DNA from: an uncultured beta proteobacterium
GTDB lineage: Bacteria; Pseudomonadota; Gammaproteobacteria; Burkholderiales; Burkholderiaceae_B
Direction of reading: 5' to 3'
DNA length: 43,703 nt
Assembly (NCBI GenBank): GCA_903821335.1
Contig: CAIJKV010000288.1
Coordinates: forward strand, 1-43,703
Shown here: positions 1-8,572 of the stretch, in pieces
How positions within the stretch are numbered: the first letter of the stretch is position 1
Layout of the letters: each line of letters starts with the position of its first letter
Notes under the pieces: model-generated
Databases searched by the model: none
What the model was told of the DNA's origin: nothing
The model's input: only the letters and a program-made list of their open reading frames with translations
Made by a program: the position numbers and the translations under genes

Positions 1-1566
1 CGGATTGGCGCCTTCGGCCAGCATGGCAATGCCTTCATTGCGGAAGGTTCTGAACACTCGGGACGTGAAGAAGCCGCGACTGTCGTTGACCACGATGGGC
101 GTCTTGCCGATTTGCATCACGTAGTCATAGGCACGCGCGAGGGTCTTGGGCGAAGTTTTTGCGCCTTTGATAATTTCCACCAATGGCATCTTGTCCACAG
201 GTGAAAAGAAGTGCAGGCCGATAAACCGGTCAGCGTGCGCTGAGGCGTCAGCAAGCCCCGTGATTGGCAAGGTAGACGTGTTCGACGCCATGATGCCGTC
301 GGGCAGCAGGAACGGTTCGGCTTCTTTCGTGACTTGTGCCTTGAGGTCGCGTTTTTCAAATACAGCTTCGATGATCAGGTCGCAACCATCCAGGTCCGCA
401 GCCTTGTCGGTTGGCGTGATCAGTGCCAGGATCGCGTCACGCTTGGCGGCCGTCATGGCGCCCTGGACAATGCGTTTGTTGAGCAGCTTTTCGCTGTAGG
501 CTTTGCCCTTTTCGGCGGCAGCCATGGATACATCCTTGAGCACAGTCGGGATGCCGCGCATCACGTTGGCGTAAGTGATGCCGGCACCCATCAGGCCCGC
601 GCCGAGGACCCCAACGCGCTTGAACGTGACTTTTTCAATATCATGTGGACGGCTCTTGCCAGATTTGATCTCGTTCATCTGGAAGAAAAACGTGCGGATC
701 ATATTCTTGGAGACCGGATGCGTGACCAGGCTGGTCATGTACCGTGCTTCGATACGCAGCGCCGTGTCGATATCGACCATCAGTCCTTCAACGGCCACTG
801 AAAGGATGGCCTCTGGTGCCGGGTAGCAGCCCTTGGTTTTTTTCTGAAGCATGGCGGGTGCGGTGCGCACAAAGCCCACCAACTCGGGGGCGTTGGGCTT
901 GCCTCCGGGAATCGTGAACCCTTCACGGTCCCAGGGTTGTGACGGTGCCGGATTTTCCTTGATCCACGCGCGTGCCAGGGCCAGCAGTTCAGCCGGGTCG
1001 TTCGCCAGTCCGTTTAGCAAGCCGGCTTTGAGTCCCGCCTCAGGAGCGAACAGTTTGCCTTCCATCACGTAGGGCAAGGCGTTCTTCAAGCCCAGCATGC
1101 GTGTCATGCGTACAACACCACCGGCGCCGGGCAGCAGGCCCAAGGTGACTTCAGGCAGGCCAAGCAGGATTTTGTCGTCGTTCAGGCAGAACCGTGCATG
1201 GCTCATCAGACAGAGTTCCCAGCCGCCGCCAAGCGCCGTGCCGTTGATCGCAGCGACAACCGGTTTGCCCAGCTTTTCCAGCCGACGATGCCCCATTTTT
1301 GTTGTGACAGAGCGGCGGAAAAACTCTTCGGCTTGGTCTGGGCGCACGGCCAGGAGGTCCTTGAGGTTGCCGCCGGCAAAAAAAGTTTTCTTGGCAGAAG
1401 TAAGAATGACGCCCGTGATCGCTTCGCGCTCTGCTTCGAGCCTGGTGATCACGGCTTCGTAGGATTGTTTGAAAGCGTCGGTCATGGTGTTGGCCGACTG
1501 ACCCGGATCGTCGAATGTCAGCGTGACGATGCCGTCCTGGTCTTTTTCGAATTTAATGGGATTCAT
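1..1566 (-). CDS. 3-hydroxyacyl-CoA dehydrogenase / enoyl-CoA hydratase, FadJ/FadB-like, C-terminus cut by window edge
   Basis: This bifunctional beta-oxidation enzyme hydrates 2-enoyl-CoA and then oxidises 3-hydroxyacyl-CoA with NAD. The first 522 residues are visible, read from the ATG at 1566; family members run to roughly 700. Residues 1-190 are a crotonase domain. Its oxyanion-hole region is at AGGN 64-67 and both hydratase glutamates appear present (E117 in GGGWELC, E139 in GLPEV). The dehydrogenase domain starts near residue 317 with the NAD-binding GAGLMG (322-327) and has the catalytic-type histidine in GLHFFSP (H452). The start has no strong ribosome site. It lies 28 nt after the thiolase stop, so the two are very likely one operon and act as hydratase/dehydrogenase plus thiolase. 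The exact FadB or FadJ subtype cannot be decided from the truncated sequence. Confidence 0.93.
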   Translation of the reverse strand, partial: MNPIKFEKDQDGIVTLTFDDPGQSANTMTDAFKQSYEAVITRLEAEREAITGVILTSAKKTFFAGGNLKDLLAVRPDQAEEFFRRSVTTKMGHRRLEKLGKPVVAAINGTALGGGWELCLMSHARFCLNDDKILLGLPEVTLGLLPGAGGVVRMTRMLGLKNALPYVMEGKLFAPEAGLKAGLLNGLANDPAELLALARAWIKENPAPSQPWDREGFTIPGGKPNAPELVGFVRTAPAMLQKKTKGCYPAPEAILSVAVEGLMVDIDTALRIEARYMTSLVTHPVSKNMIRTFFFQMNEIKSGKSRPHDIEKVTFKRVGVLGAGLMGAGITYANVMRGIPTVLKDVSMAAAEKGKAYSEKLLNKRIVQGAMTAAKRDAILALITPTDKAADLDGCDLIIEAVFEKRDLKAQVTKEAEPFLLPDGIMASNTSTLPITGLADASAHADRFIGLHFFSPVDKMPLVEIIKGAKTSPKTLARAYDYVMQIGKTPIVVNDSRGFFTSRVFRTFRNEGIAMLAEGANP

Positions 1567-1594
1567 GTTTTTCTGGTATCGGTTCGGATGAGGG

Positions 1595-2797
1595 TCAAAC
1601 GCGTTCGACAATGGTGGCAATACCCATGCCACCTGCTACGCACAACGTGATCAGGCCGCGCTTGAGATTACGTCGCTCAAGTTCGTCAACCATGGTTCCG
1701 AGCAGCATCGCGCCGCTGGCGCCCAGTGGATGACCCATCGCGATCGCGCCGCCATTGACGTTTACTTTTTCGGCCGGTACGTTCATTTCGCGCATGAAAC
1801 GCATCACAACCGAGGCAAAGGCCTCGTTGACTTCGAACAGGTCGATGTCGTCCACGGTGAGTCCTGCCTTGGCCAGCGCCTTGCGCGTGGCGGGCGCCGG
1901 ACCATCCAACATGATGGTGGGCTCGGCACCGACGACGGCGGCCGAGACGACGCGCGCACGCGGCGTCAGTCCCAATTCGCGTCCCTTCTTTTCCGAGGCC
2001 AGCAAGACCAGTGCCGCGCCGTCCACGATCCCCGACGAGTTGCCGCCGGTATGGATGTGGTTGATGCGATCAATCTGCGGATAGGCAAACTGCGCCATGG
2101 CGTCATACATGGCTTCGCCAGGCACCAGGAAGGCGGGCTTGAGTTTGGCCAACCCTTCGACCGTCGTGTTGGGCTTGATCGTTTCGTCTTCGGCAAGGAT
2201 CGTGATGCCGTTTATGTCCTTGACCGGGACAATCGACTTGTTGAAGTAGCCCTGCGCGCGCGCATGGGCAGCCTTTTGCTGGGAATGCATGGCAAAGGTG
2301 TCGACGTTTTCGCGTGTGAAACCATCGATTGTTGCAATCAGGTCCGCACCGATGCCTTGCGGCACGGTGTGCATTTTGAGCATGACGGCTGGTGCGTCGC
2401 GCGAGCCCATCATGCTGCCCATTGGAACGCGCGACATGGATTCCACGCCCCCTGCGACAACCAAGTCTTCCCAGCCTGACCGAATCTTGGAAGCCGCCAG
2501 GTTCACGGCATCCAGGCCTGAGCCGCAATAGCGGTCGAGCTGCACGCCAGCGACCCGCCAGTCCCAGCCTGCGGCCAGGGCTGCTGTTTTGGCGATACAG
2601 CTGGCCTGGTCACCCCAAGGCTGGACGCAGCCGATCAGCACGTCGTCGATCTGGGAGGTATCAAGCTGGTGGCGTTGTTGCAAAGTCTGCATCAAACCGA
2701 TTAGCAGCTGGACAGGTCTGACTTCGTGCAGGCTACCGTCCTGGCGTCCCTTGCCGCGCGGCGTGCGCAGGGCATCAAAAATCATGGCTTCGGTCAC
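1595..2797 (-). CDS. Acetyl-CoA C-acyltransferase (thiolase)
   Basis: Thiolase of 400 residues that cleaves 3-ketoacyl-CoA with CoA to acetyl-CoA and a shortened acyl-CoA, the last beta-oxidation step. The nucleophilic cysteine is C91 ([11 protein letters not shown]), the active-site histidine is H356 (GHPLGASGA), and the second cysteine is C386 (LCVAGGMG). The open frame extends upstream to 2911. I start at the GTG at 2797 because a GGAG lies 8 nt before it, the first conserved thiolase residues ([12 protein letters not shown]) follow at once, and the upstream residues look like untranslated DNA. The gene precedes the hydratase/dehydrogenase by 28 nt on the same strand, a FadA/FadI-FadB/FadJ type pair. 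The chain-length preference cannot be read from sequence alone. Confidence 0.93.
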   Translation of the reverse strand: MTEAMIFDALRTPRGKGRQDGSLHEVRPVQLLIGLMQTLQQRHQLDTSQIDDVLIGCVQPWGDQASCIAKTAALAAGWDWRVAGVQLDRYCGSGLDAVNLAASKIRSGWEDLVVAGGVESMSRVPMGSMMGSRDAPAVMLKMHTVPQGIGADLIATIDGFTRENVDTFAMHSQQKAAHARAQGYFNKSIVPVKDINGITILAEDETIKPNTTVEGLAKLKPAFLVPGEAMYDAMAQFAYPQIDRINHIHTGGNSSGIVDGAALVLLASEKKGRELGLTPRARVVSAAVVGAEPTIMLDGPAPATRKALAKAGLTVDDIDLFEVNEAFASVVMRFMREMNVPAEKVNVNGGAIAMGHPLGASGAMLLGTMVDELERRNLKRGLITLCVAGGMGIATIVERV

Positions 2798-3030
2798 GTC
2801 ATGCACTCCAAGTATTTTTTCTAGGCATCGATGATACCGTGGGTTGAATCGACTGCGACTTCCGGATTTATTGAGACCCCCTTCGTGTTTCGTAGAGGCT
2901 GCCTTCGGCATTTAATGAGCCCCCCGGCGCGCTGACTTGGACGCCCTTCACGGTACGATGTCAATAAATTGAATCATCATGCGCCGCCAGGTCATTTTCC
3001 TTGGGCGCCTGACAACAGGGGAGAGGTCGC

Positions 3031-4170
3031 ATGTCGGGTCCGCTACATGGGGTGAAAGTGATAGAAATGGCCGGGCTGGGGCCTGCTCCTTTCGCCGCGA
3101 TGATGCTGGCCGATCTTGGCGCGGAAGTCATCACAGTGGATCGGTTGTCTACCGGCCAAGAAGATCCCGCCACCGTCAGCGCGCAGTTGCTTCGCCGCGG
3201 CAAGCAATCCATCGCGCTTGACCTCAAGCAGTCCGCCTCGGTCGAGGTTGTCCTGCGGCTGGTTGAATCGGCGGAGGTCATCGTGGAAGGGTTTCGTCCG
3301 GGTGTCATGGAGCGTCTCGGGTTGGGTCCGGATGTCTGCCTGGCGCGCAATCCCCGGTTGGTCTACGCAAGAATGACTGGCTGGGGCCAGCACGGCCCCC
3401 TGTCACAGGCTGCCGGGCACGATATTAATTACATCTCGCTATCCGGTGCTTTGCACGCTATTGGCACGGCCGAGCAACCCATTGTGCCGCTCAACCTCGT
3501 GGGCGATTTTGGCGGCGGCGCCATGTTGCTGGCGGTGGGTGTTCTATCTGCGGTGATTCACGCGCGTACCTCGGGCAAAGGGCAGGTTGTCGATGCCGCC
3601 ATGACAGACGGCTCTGCACTGCTGATGAGCATGATGTATGGCTTTAAGGCTGAGGGGCACTGGAAGGACGAGCGGGCGGCCAATATGCTGGACGGTGGCG
3701 CACATTTCTATGGTACTTACCGTTGTGCGGATGACAAGTGGATCTCGATCGGCTCAATCGAGCCCCAGTTCTACGCTTTGCTGGTCGAAAAAACAGGGAT
3801 GCAGGATGTGGATGTTGCCAACCAACGCAATCCTGCGACCTGGGTTGATATGAAGCAGCGACTGGTCGAGGTGTTTGCGCGCCGCACACGCAATGAATGG
3901 TGCGCGCTGATGGAAGCCACGGACGTGTGCTTTGCGCCGGTTCTCGCAATGGAAGAGGCACCGGCCCACCCACACAACCTGGCTCGGCAGACTTTCTGCG
4001 AGGTGGCCGGAGTCGTTCAGCCCGCACCGGCACCGAGGTTTAGCCAGACACCAGCGTGCATTGACCATGCGCCGGTTGCACGTGGTTCGGATACGAGCAA
4101 GATTCTCGAGCGACTGGGCTTGTCAGAAAAGGAAATCGACGCGCTGCATCGCATCGGTGCGATCGGCTGA
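3031..4170 (+). CDS. Alpha-methylacyl-CoA racemase-like, family III CoA-transferase (CaiB/BaiF)
   Basis: A 379-residue member of the family III CoA-transferase/racemase fold. It most resembles alpha-methylacyl-CoA racemase, which inverts the 2-methyl centre of branched acyl-CoAs so that the S form can enter beta-oxidation. The N-terminus (GVKVIEMAGLGPAPFAAMMLADLGAEVI) is typical of the family. H130 in AGHDINY and D159 in LVGDFGGG match the positions of the two general acid/base residues known in bacterial racemases. These favour a racemase over a formyl- or carnitine-CoA transferase, though the latter is not excluded. The ATG at 3031 follows a GGGGAGAGG ribosome site. It is divergent from the thiolase operon and upstream of the double acyl-CoA dehydrogenase, in keeping with branched-chain acyl-CoA catabolism. 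Confidence 0.88.
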   Translation: MSGPLHGVKVIEMAGLGPAPFAAMMLADLGAEVITVDRLSTGQEDPATVSAQLLRRGKQSIALDLKQSASVEVVLRLVESAEVIVEGFRPGVMERLGLGPDVCLARNPRLVYARMTGWGQHGPLSQAAGHDINYISLSGALHAIGTAEQPIVPLNLVGDFGGGAMLLAVGVLSAVIHARTSGKGQVVDAAMTDGSALLMSMMYGFKAEGHWKDERAANMLDGGAHFYGTYRCADDKWISIGSIEPQFYALLVEKTGMQDVDVANQRNPATWVDMKQRLVEVFARRTRNEWCALMEATDVCFAPVLAMEEAPAHPHNLARQTFCEVAGVVQPAPAPRFSQTPACIDHAPVARGSDTSKILERLGLSEKEIDALHRIGAIG

Positions 4171-4181
4171 GTTGTTTTCTC

Positions 4182-4201
4182 TGGATACAAATATCCGGAT
4201 A
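4182..4201. promoter_or_regulatory. Nested inverted repeats GGATA/TATCC, possible operator
   Basis: The short AT-rich gap before the double acyl-CoA dehydrogenase contains GGATA-CAAA-TATCC (4183-4196), directly followed by the perfect 10-bp palindrome TATCCGGATA (4192-4201). The middle TATCC is shared, giving three half-sites. Such clustered half-sites suit a dimeric repressor of the TetR or GntR kind that often governs acyl-CoA genes. No regulator gene lies next to it, so this is inference from symmetry only. Confidence 0.3.
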
Positions 4202-4247
4202 ACTATTTTAATTATCATATAAAAATCAACATACTGGAGCAAGCAAT

Positions 4248-6545
4248 ATGACCACTGATGCGATCGAGGCTTTCCGCGACAGCACGCGTGATTTTCTTGG
4301 ACGAGCCAACACGATTGCCAGGTTGCGCGCGCTGCGGGGGTCCTCCCCCGGCTTTGAACGCTCGGCCTGGCAGCAAATTGCGCACGCTGGCTGGCCGGCT
4401 GTACTGGTCATGGAAGACGATGGCGGGCTGGGACTGGGACTGCGCGAGATGACTGCCATTGCCGAGGAAGTTGGCCAGCACTTGTTGCCAGAACCCTATA
4501 TTGCCGGCGCCGTGCAGGCAGTGGCCGCATTGTCCCGTACACCTCAGAGTGTCTTGCGTACCGCATTGCTCGAGCAGATTGCCTGTGGCGAACTGATCGC
4601 AGGCCTGGCCTGGCAGGAAAAACTTGGGCAACTCGACACCACCGTGATCGATACGGTTGCCGTGGTCAGCAACGAGACGATGCGTCTGGATGGCGTCAAG
4701 CGGTTTGTGACCCCCGCAAGTGGTGCCGACGGATGGCTTGTCCTGGCAGCGCAATCAGGTGTGCCTGTGCTGGGTTGGGTACCGGCCACAACGGCGGGCG
4801 TCACACTGGCCCAACAGCATTGCGTGGATGGCAGCGTGATCTGCGAAATGACTTTATGTCAGGTGTCTGTGCCCAGGTCTCATGTCCTGGCGACGGGTGA
4901 CGTGGCACGGCTGGCTGTGGAGTGGGCCAATGATTGTGCACGCATCGTTCAGGCGGCGGAGTTGGTCGGCGTGATGCGCCGGGCGCTGGCGCTCACCATT
5001 GACTACCTGAGTACTCGCCAGCAGTTTGGCAGACCCATTGGAAGTTTCCAGGCGCTCAAGCATCGTGCAGTCGATGCTTTTGTTCAAGTCGAACTGTCGG
5101 CTGCCTGCCTGGCGGAGGTGCTCGAACAGCTTGACGAAGGTCGCGGTGTTGCGGCACTCGCCAGCAGGGTCAAGGCAAGGTGCGCGCATGCGGCTTTGTT
5201 CGTGACCCGCATGGCAATCCAGTTTCATGGCGCAATGGGCTACACCGACGAGTGCGTGGTCGGCCTGTATTTCAAGCGCGCGCTGCACCTGTCGGCGTGG
5301 CTGGGCAACGTCGACAGTCATCGTCAGCGGTATCTGGCGCTTTGTCCGCCAGAGCAGGCCGCAGAGCAAACGCTTGCCGTCACCGAGTTCCCGCGCGACG
5401 CTGACTGGGAAAATATGCCAGAAGCTGATTTTCGGAAAATGTTGCGTGCTTTCTATGCGAAAAACTATCCTGAGTCGCTGCGCAATGTGCCACGTCGCCT
5501 GCACTGGAATGAGGTTCGCGACTGGACCATGAAGTTGTCTGGCCAGGGTTGGCTGGCACCGTCCTGGCCCAAGCAGTTCGGTGGCATGGGTTTGTCGCCC
5601 GACAAGATGATCGCCTTTGTTGAAGAACAGGAAGACTACGGCGTTGCGCGTGCGCCCGACATGGGCATCATCATGATCGGCCCGCTGTTGATCCAGCGAG
5701 GCAGCCCCGAACAGCAGCAAAAATTCCTGCCAAAGATCCTGACAGGTGAGCACATCTGGTGTCAGGGTTATTCAGAACCCGGCGCGGGTTCTGATCTTGC
5801 TGCGCTGCGCACCGAGGCCGTGCGTGATGGCAATGAATTTGTCGTCAGCGGCCAGAAAACATGGACGACCCTGGCGCAGGACGCCACGCACATCTTTGCA
5901 CTGGTGCGTACGGACAAGGATGCCAAGAAGCAGTCTGGGATCAGTTTCATGCTGATTGACCTGAAAACGCCTGGCATCACGATTCGACCGATCAAAGACA
6001 TCGGCGGCCATGAGGAATTCTGTGAGGTGTTCTTTGACAACGTTCGGGTACCGGCTGAAAACCTGGTCGGTGAAATCAATCAGGGCTGGACGATGGCCAA
6101 GGCTCTGCTTGGGTTTGAACGGATTTTCCTGGGCAGCCCCAAGCAGTCACGTTACGCCTTGAGTCAGTTGACAACGCTGGCTCAGCAGCGTGGTCTGTTT
6201 TCCGACCCTCTGTTTGCCGCGCGTTACGCAGAACTCTCGCTTGACGTAGCGGACCAGGTCGCCGCTTACACGCGCTTTGCCGACATGGTCAAGCGCGGCG
6301 AGGTGTTGCCGCCAAGCGTCTCTCTGCTCAAAATCTGCGCGACCGACAACTATCAGCGTATCTGTATGTTGCTGGTCGAGTCCGCGCTTGAACACGGCGG
6401 CACCGGCGAAACGATGGACTTTGGCGAGTCAGGGCTCAATGTCCCGGCCATTCTGTTCAATGCGATTCCATCGACCATCTATGGTGGCAGCACTGAGATC
6501 CAGAAGGAAATCATCGCCAAGAACGTCCTGCGTCTACCCGACTGA
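4248..6545 (+). CDS. Fused double acyl-CoA dehydrogenase (two ACAD modules in one chain)
   Basis: The 765-residue chain is two acyl-CoA dehydrogenase modules end to end; single-module family members are near 380-400. Module 1 (about 1-365) resembles the small subunit type (STRQQFGRPIGSFQALKHR, HGAMGYTDECVVGLYFKRA). Module 2 (about 385-765) has the flavin-binding GYSEPGAGSDLAALRT and WTTLAQDATHIFALVRTD and ends with IYGGSTEIQKEIIAKNVL. In module 2 the usual MCAD-type glutamate in the YEG position is Gly (IYGGS). E624 in LLGFERIFLGS sits where isovaleryl- and long-chain dehydrogenases keep their base. Module 1 has no such residue and may be structural, as in heteromeric ACADs. The protein introduces the 2,3 double bond into acyl-CoA, using FAD and passing electrons to ETF. 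It lies 77 nt after the racemase gene. Confidence 0.9.
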   Translation: MTTDAIEAFRDSTRDFLGRANTIARLRALRGSSPGFERSAWQQIAHAGWPAVLVMEDDGGLGLGLREMTAIAEEVGQHLLPEPYIAGAVQAVAALSRTPQSVLRTALLEQIACGELIAGLAWQEKLGQLDTTVIDTVAVVSNETMRLDGVKRFVTPASGADGWLVLAAQSGVPVLGWVPATTAGVTLAQQHCVDGSVICEMTLCQVSVPRSHVLATGDVARLAVEWANDCARIVQAAELVGVMRRALALTIDYLSTRQQFGRPIGSFQALKHRAVDAFVQVELSAACLAEVLEQLDEGRGVAALASRVKARCAHAALFVTRMAIQFHGAMGYTDECVVGLYFKRALHLSAWLGNVDSHRQRYLALCPPEQAAEQTLAVTEFPRDADWENMPEADFRKMLRAFYAKNYPESLRNVPRRLHWNEVRDWTMKLSGQGWLAPSWPKQFGGMGLSPDKMIAFVEEQEDYGVARAPDMGIIMIGPLLIQRGSPEQQQKFLPKILTGEHIWCQGYSEPGAGSDLAALRTEAVRDGNEFVVSGQKTWTTLAQDATHIFALVRTDKDAKKQSGISFMLIDLKTPGITIRPIKDIGGHEEFCEVFFDNVRVPAENLVGEINQGWTMAKALLGFERIFLGSPKQSRYALSQLTTLAQQRGLFSDPLFAARYAELSLDVADQVAAYTRFADMVKRGEVLPPSVSLLKICATDNYQRICMLLVESALEHGGTGETMDFGESGLNVPAILFNAIPSTIYGGSTEIQKEIIAKNVLRLPD

Positions 6546-6629
6546 ATATTAAATGGATGGCTCGGTCGTCGGGCGACGATAGTCGGCCGGCATCAACACA
6601 GCAAGACAACAGGAACGGGAGAGTTAATT

Positions 6630-7424
6630 TTGGAATTCATCAACTACACGCTAATCGATGGCGTTGGAACGCTGACACTGAACCGACCCCATCGTAAGAA
6701 CGCAATCGATGCCGGGATGCGTGAAGAGCTCAAGGAAGTGATCTTTGCGATGCCCCAGCAGCGAGATTTGCGCGTGCTGATCATTACGGGCGCAGGCGGT
6801 GCTTTCTGCGCGGGGGGTGACATCAGTGGTATGCAGGCGGGCTCGCTGACGGCAGAGGAAGGGCGCGACAGGATGCGCCGCGACTATTTGTCCTGGATAG
6901 AAACGCTGATCAGGCTCGAGATCCCGGTGATTGCCGCGGTCCAAGGCCCGGCCTTTGGTGCCGGGTTCAGTCTTGCCCTGACTGCGGATATGATCCTGGC
7001 CGAACCCGACAGCAGATTCTGCCTGTCATTCATGAAGCTGGGGCTGATCCCTGATTGCGCAGCTTTTTATACGTTGCCCCGCGTCGTGGGAATGCAGCGT
7101 GCCAAAGAGCTGGCATTTTCGGCACGCGAGCTCAGTGCGCAAGAGGCGCATGCGCTTGGCATCGTGCTCGAGATTACGCCTGCTGGACGGGTGCTCGAAC
7201 GTGCCCAGCAGATGGCCAGATGTTTTGCCCAGGCAGCTCCTGCAGCGCTGGCGATGACCAAGCGTGCGTTCAACGTATCGCTGAATAGTTCGCTTGAAAC
7301 CATGATTGATATTGAAGCCACGGGCCAGGCTGTGGCACGCACGACTGCCTGGCACGCCGATGCGGTCCAGCGTTTCCTGACCAAGCAGCCCCCCGCATTT
7401 CGCTGGCCAACCACGCTGGACTGA
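6630..7424 (+). CDS. Crotonase-family enoyl-CoA hydratase/isomerase
   Basis: Crotonase-fold protein of 264 residues. The start is a TTG at 6630 with a GGGAG ribosome site about 8 nt upstream. CAGGD (60-64) and GPAFGAGFS (106-114) form the oxyanion-hole segments. The two glutamates of true hydratases are missing: FSLAL stands in the first position and FMKLGLIPDCA in the second. D142 in the PDC segment is where isomerases of the PaaG type carry their acidic residue. It may therefore isomerise rather than hydrate enoyl-CoA. It follows the double acyl-CoA dehydrogenase by 84 nt and is followed after 3 nt by the small GTPase gene, so the plus-strand genes look like one transcript. Confidence 0.88.
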   Translation: MEFINYTLIDGVGTLTLNRPHRKNAIDAGMREELKEVIFAMPQQRDLRVLIITGAGGAFCAGGDISGMQAGSLTAEEGRDRMRRDYLSWIETLIRLEIPVIAAVQGPAFGAGFSLALTADMILAEPDSRFCLSFMKLGLIPDCAAFYTLPRVVGMQRAKELAFSARELSAQEAHALGIVLEITPAGRVLERAQQMARCFAQAAPAALAMTKRAFNVSLNSSLETMIDIEATGQAVARTTAWHADAVQRFLTKQPPAFRWPTTLD

Positions 7425-7427
7425 TGC

Positions 7428-8108
7428 ATGTTTGCGTCGTCACGCGAGGTCGGGCGCATTCCCCTGGTGGCCGTGCTCGGTGCGGCTGGCAGTGGGAAAA
7501 CCACGTTTCTGAATCGGTTGCTGGCGCTTGAATCCATGCAACACAGTGTGGTGCTGTTGGCGGTCACGCCAGCAGCTGCGCCATCACCCGTCGAGGGCGA
7601 TGCCTCAGTGAATCAGGGGACTGAGGCGGGTAGCGTGGCACTTGAGCACGCACGCGTTCTCAAGTTGCCGGCCATCGAGCTTGTGAATGATTCCGGGTGC
7701 CTGTGCTGCGGGATGAACAGCGCGCTGGGGGATGCTTTGCGCGACCTGTTCCTGCAGGCGCTCTCCAGGCGAGTCCCACGTGTTGATCGCGTGCTGATCG
7801 AAAGCAGGGCGATTGACCCGTCTGCGCTGCGCCTGACAGTTCGGCATGCGCCGTTTCTGGGGCAGCGTTACGTTTATCAGGCAACGATCACGGTGGTGGA
7901 TGCCAAGAAGTTGCAAACCGACGGCTTGGGTGCGGCACTGGTTGCCTTGTTGCAGCAGTCGGATTGTGTGGTGCTTTCCCATGCTGACCTGATCTCAGAG
8001 GTGGCACTGGCCAGCGTGACTGGTCTGATTCGCGTGCATTGCCCGCAAATCAAAATCATCCGTTCAGATTTTGGGCTTGAAGCTTTGGTGTCGGATACGC
8101 TACACTAA
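7428..8108 (+). CDS. Short COG0523/CobW-like GTPase with CxCC motif and degenerate G4
   Basis: A 226-residue P-loop protein. The Walker A is GAAGSGKTT (18-26) and the CxCC metal motif of the COG0523 metallochaperone family is at 91-94 (DSGCLCCGMNSALG). Further features are an ESRAIDP stretch in place of the usual ETSG, and VVDAKKL. The base-specificity motif NKxD is SHAD (184-187), so guanine selectivity may be lost. CobW/YjiA proteins are usually 300-400 residues with a C-terminal CobW_C domain; here the chain ends right after the GTPase core. It sits 3 nt after the crotonase and probably shares its transcript. The family moves Zn, Co or Ni, or assists cobalamin enzymes; no partner is evident here. 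Function unknown beyond this. Confidence 0.75.
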   Translation: MFASSREVGRIPLVAVLGAAGSGKTTFLNRLLALESMQHSVVLLAVTPAAAPSPVEGDASVNQGTEAGSVALEHARVLKLPAIELVNDSGCLCCGMNSALGDALRDLFLQALSRRVPRVDRVLIESRAIDPSALRLTVRHAPFLGQRYVYQATITVVDAKKLQTDGLGAALVALLQQSDCVVLSHADLISEVALASVTGLIRVHCPQIKIIRSDFGLEALVSDTLH

Positions 8109-8371
8109 CGGCTAGTTGCAGTATTTAGTTGAAGTCAGATTGCCGATATTTGTATACTCATTTGTATACTGACTGGCGCATTTCTGATTTTCCGCCACTT
8201 CGCTTGGCGTGATGATTGTTTCACAACTGCAGCGCTCAATTTCATAGACTTGTCTGGCTGGCGTCGGCGCATCGCTATTGTGTTTGCCGTATGGCTGCGC
8301 TTGCGATTTGGCGTACCAGCAAAGAAATATCTAAAAAGAAGTAAATGTCTAAAAAGAAGCAGTGTGAGGCC
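8109..8371. other. Gene-free stretch with 12-nt and 18-nt tandem repeats and a promoter-like site
   Basis: No convincing gene is visible. At 8148-8171 the 12-mer ATTTGTATACTC/G occurs twice in tandem. The first copy carries TATACT (8153-8158), which lies 18 nt after TTGAAG (8129-8134); together they look like a plus-strand sigma-70 promoter with no gene directly behind it. At 8325-8360 an AAATRTCTAAAAAGAAG-like unit occurs twice with an 18-nt period. Both repeats are short and may be chance or species-specific. Confidence 0.35.
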
Positions 8372-8412
8372 ATAAACAAAACTGGCCGAGCGCTAAAAGC
8401 GATCGACCAGTT
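8372..8412 (-). terminator. Rho-independent terminator of the initiator tRNA gene
   Basis: Read on the minus strand, AACTGGTCGATCGCT and GCGCTCGGCCAGTT form a stem of about 14 bp with two mismatches and a short loop. It is followed by TTTTGTTT. It begins 9 nt after the tRNA 3' end (8421), the expected place for its terminator. Confidence 0.75.
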
Positions 8413-8420
8413 GTGCTGTT

Positions 8421-8497
<77 letters not shown>

Positions 8498-8508
8498 TCT
8501 GAGAACGA

Positions 8509-8537
8509 ACTATAGCGTATATCGCCAGTTGGCACAA
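8509..8537 (-). promoter_or_regulatory. Sigma-70 promoter of the initiator tRNA gene
   Basis: On the minus strand the -35 TTGTGC (8537-8532) is separated by 17 nt from the -10 TATAGT (8514-8509). Transcription should start just before the tRNA 5' end at 8497, so only a short 5' leader would be removed by RNase P. The element ends 35 nt before the scpB start on the other strand. Confidence 0.6.
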
Positions 8538-8572
8538 GTTGCCGCGTAGTGAAAGAAGGAAGTAGAACATTG

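Noticed and set aside
1730-2479. Plus-strand open frame of 249 codons opposite the thiolase
   Set aside because: Shadow of the thiolase gene, rich in Arg/Asp/His without domain features.
2940-2975. Minus-strand TTGACA as promoter of the thiolase operon
   Set aside because: A perfect -35 is present near 2957-2962, but the matching -10 position reads TCCAAG, too poor to call.
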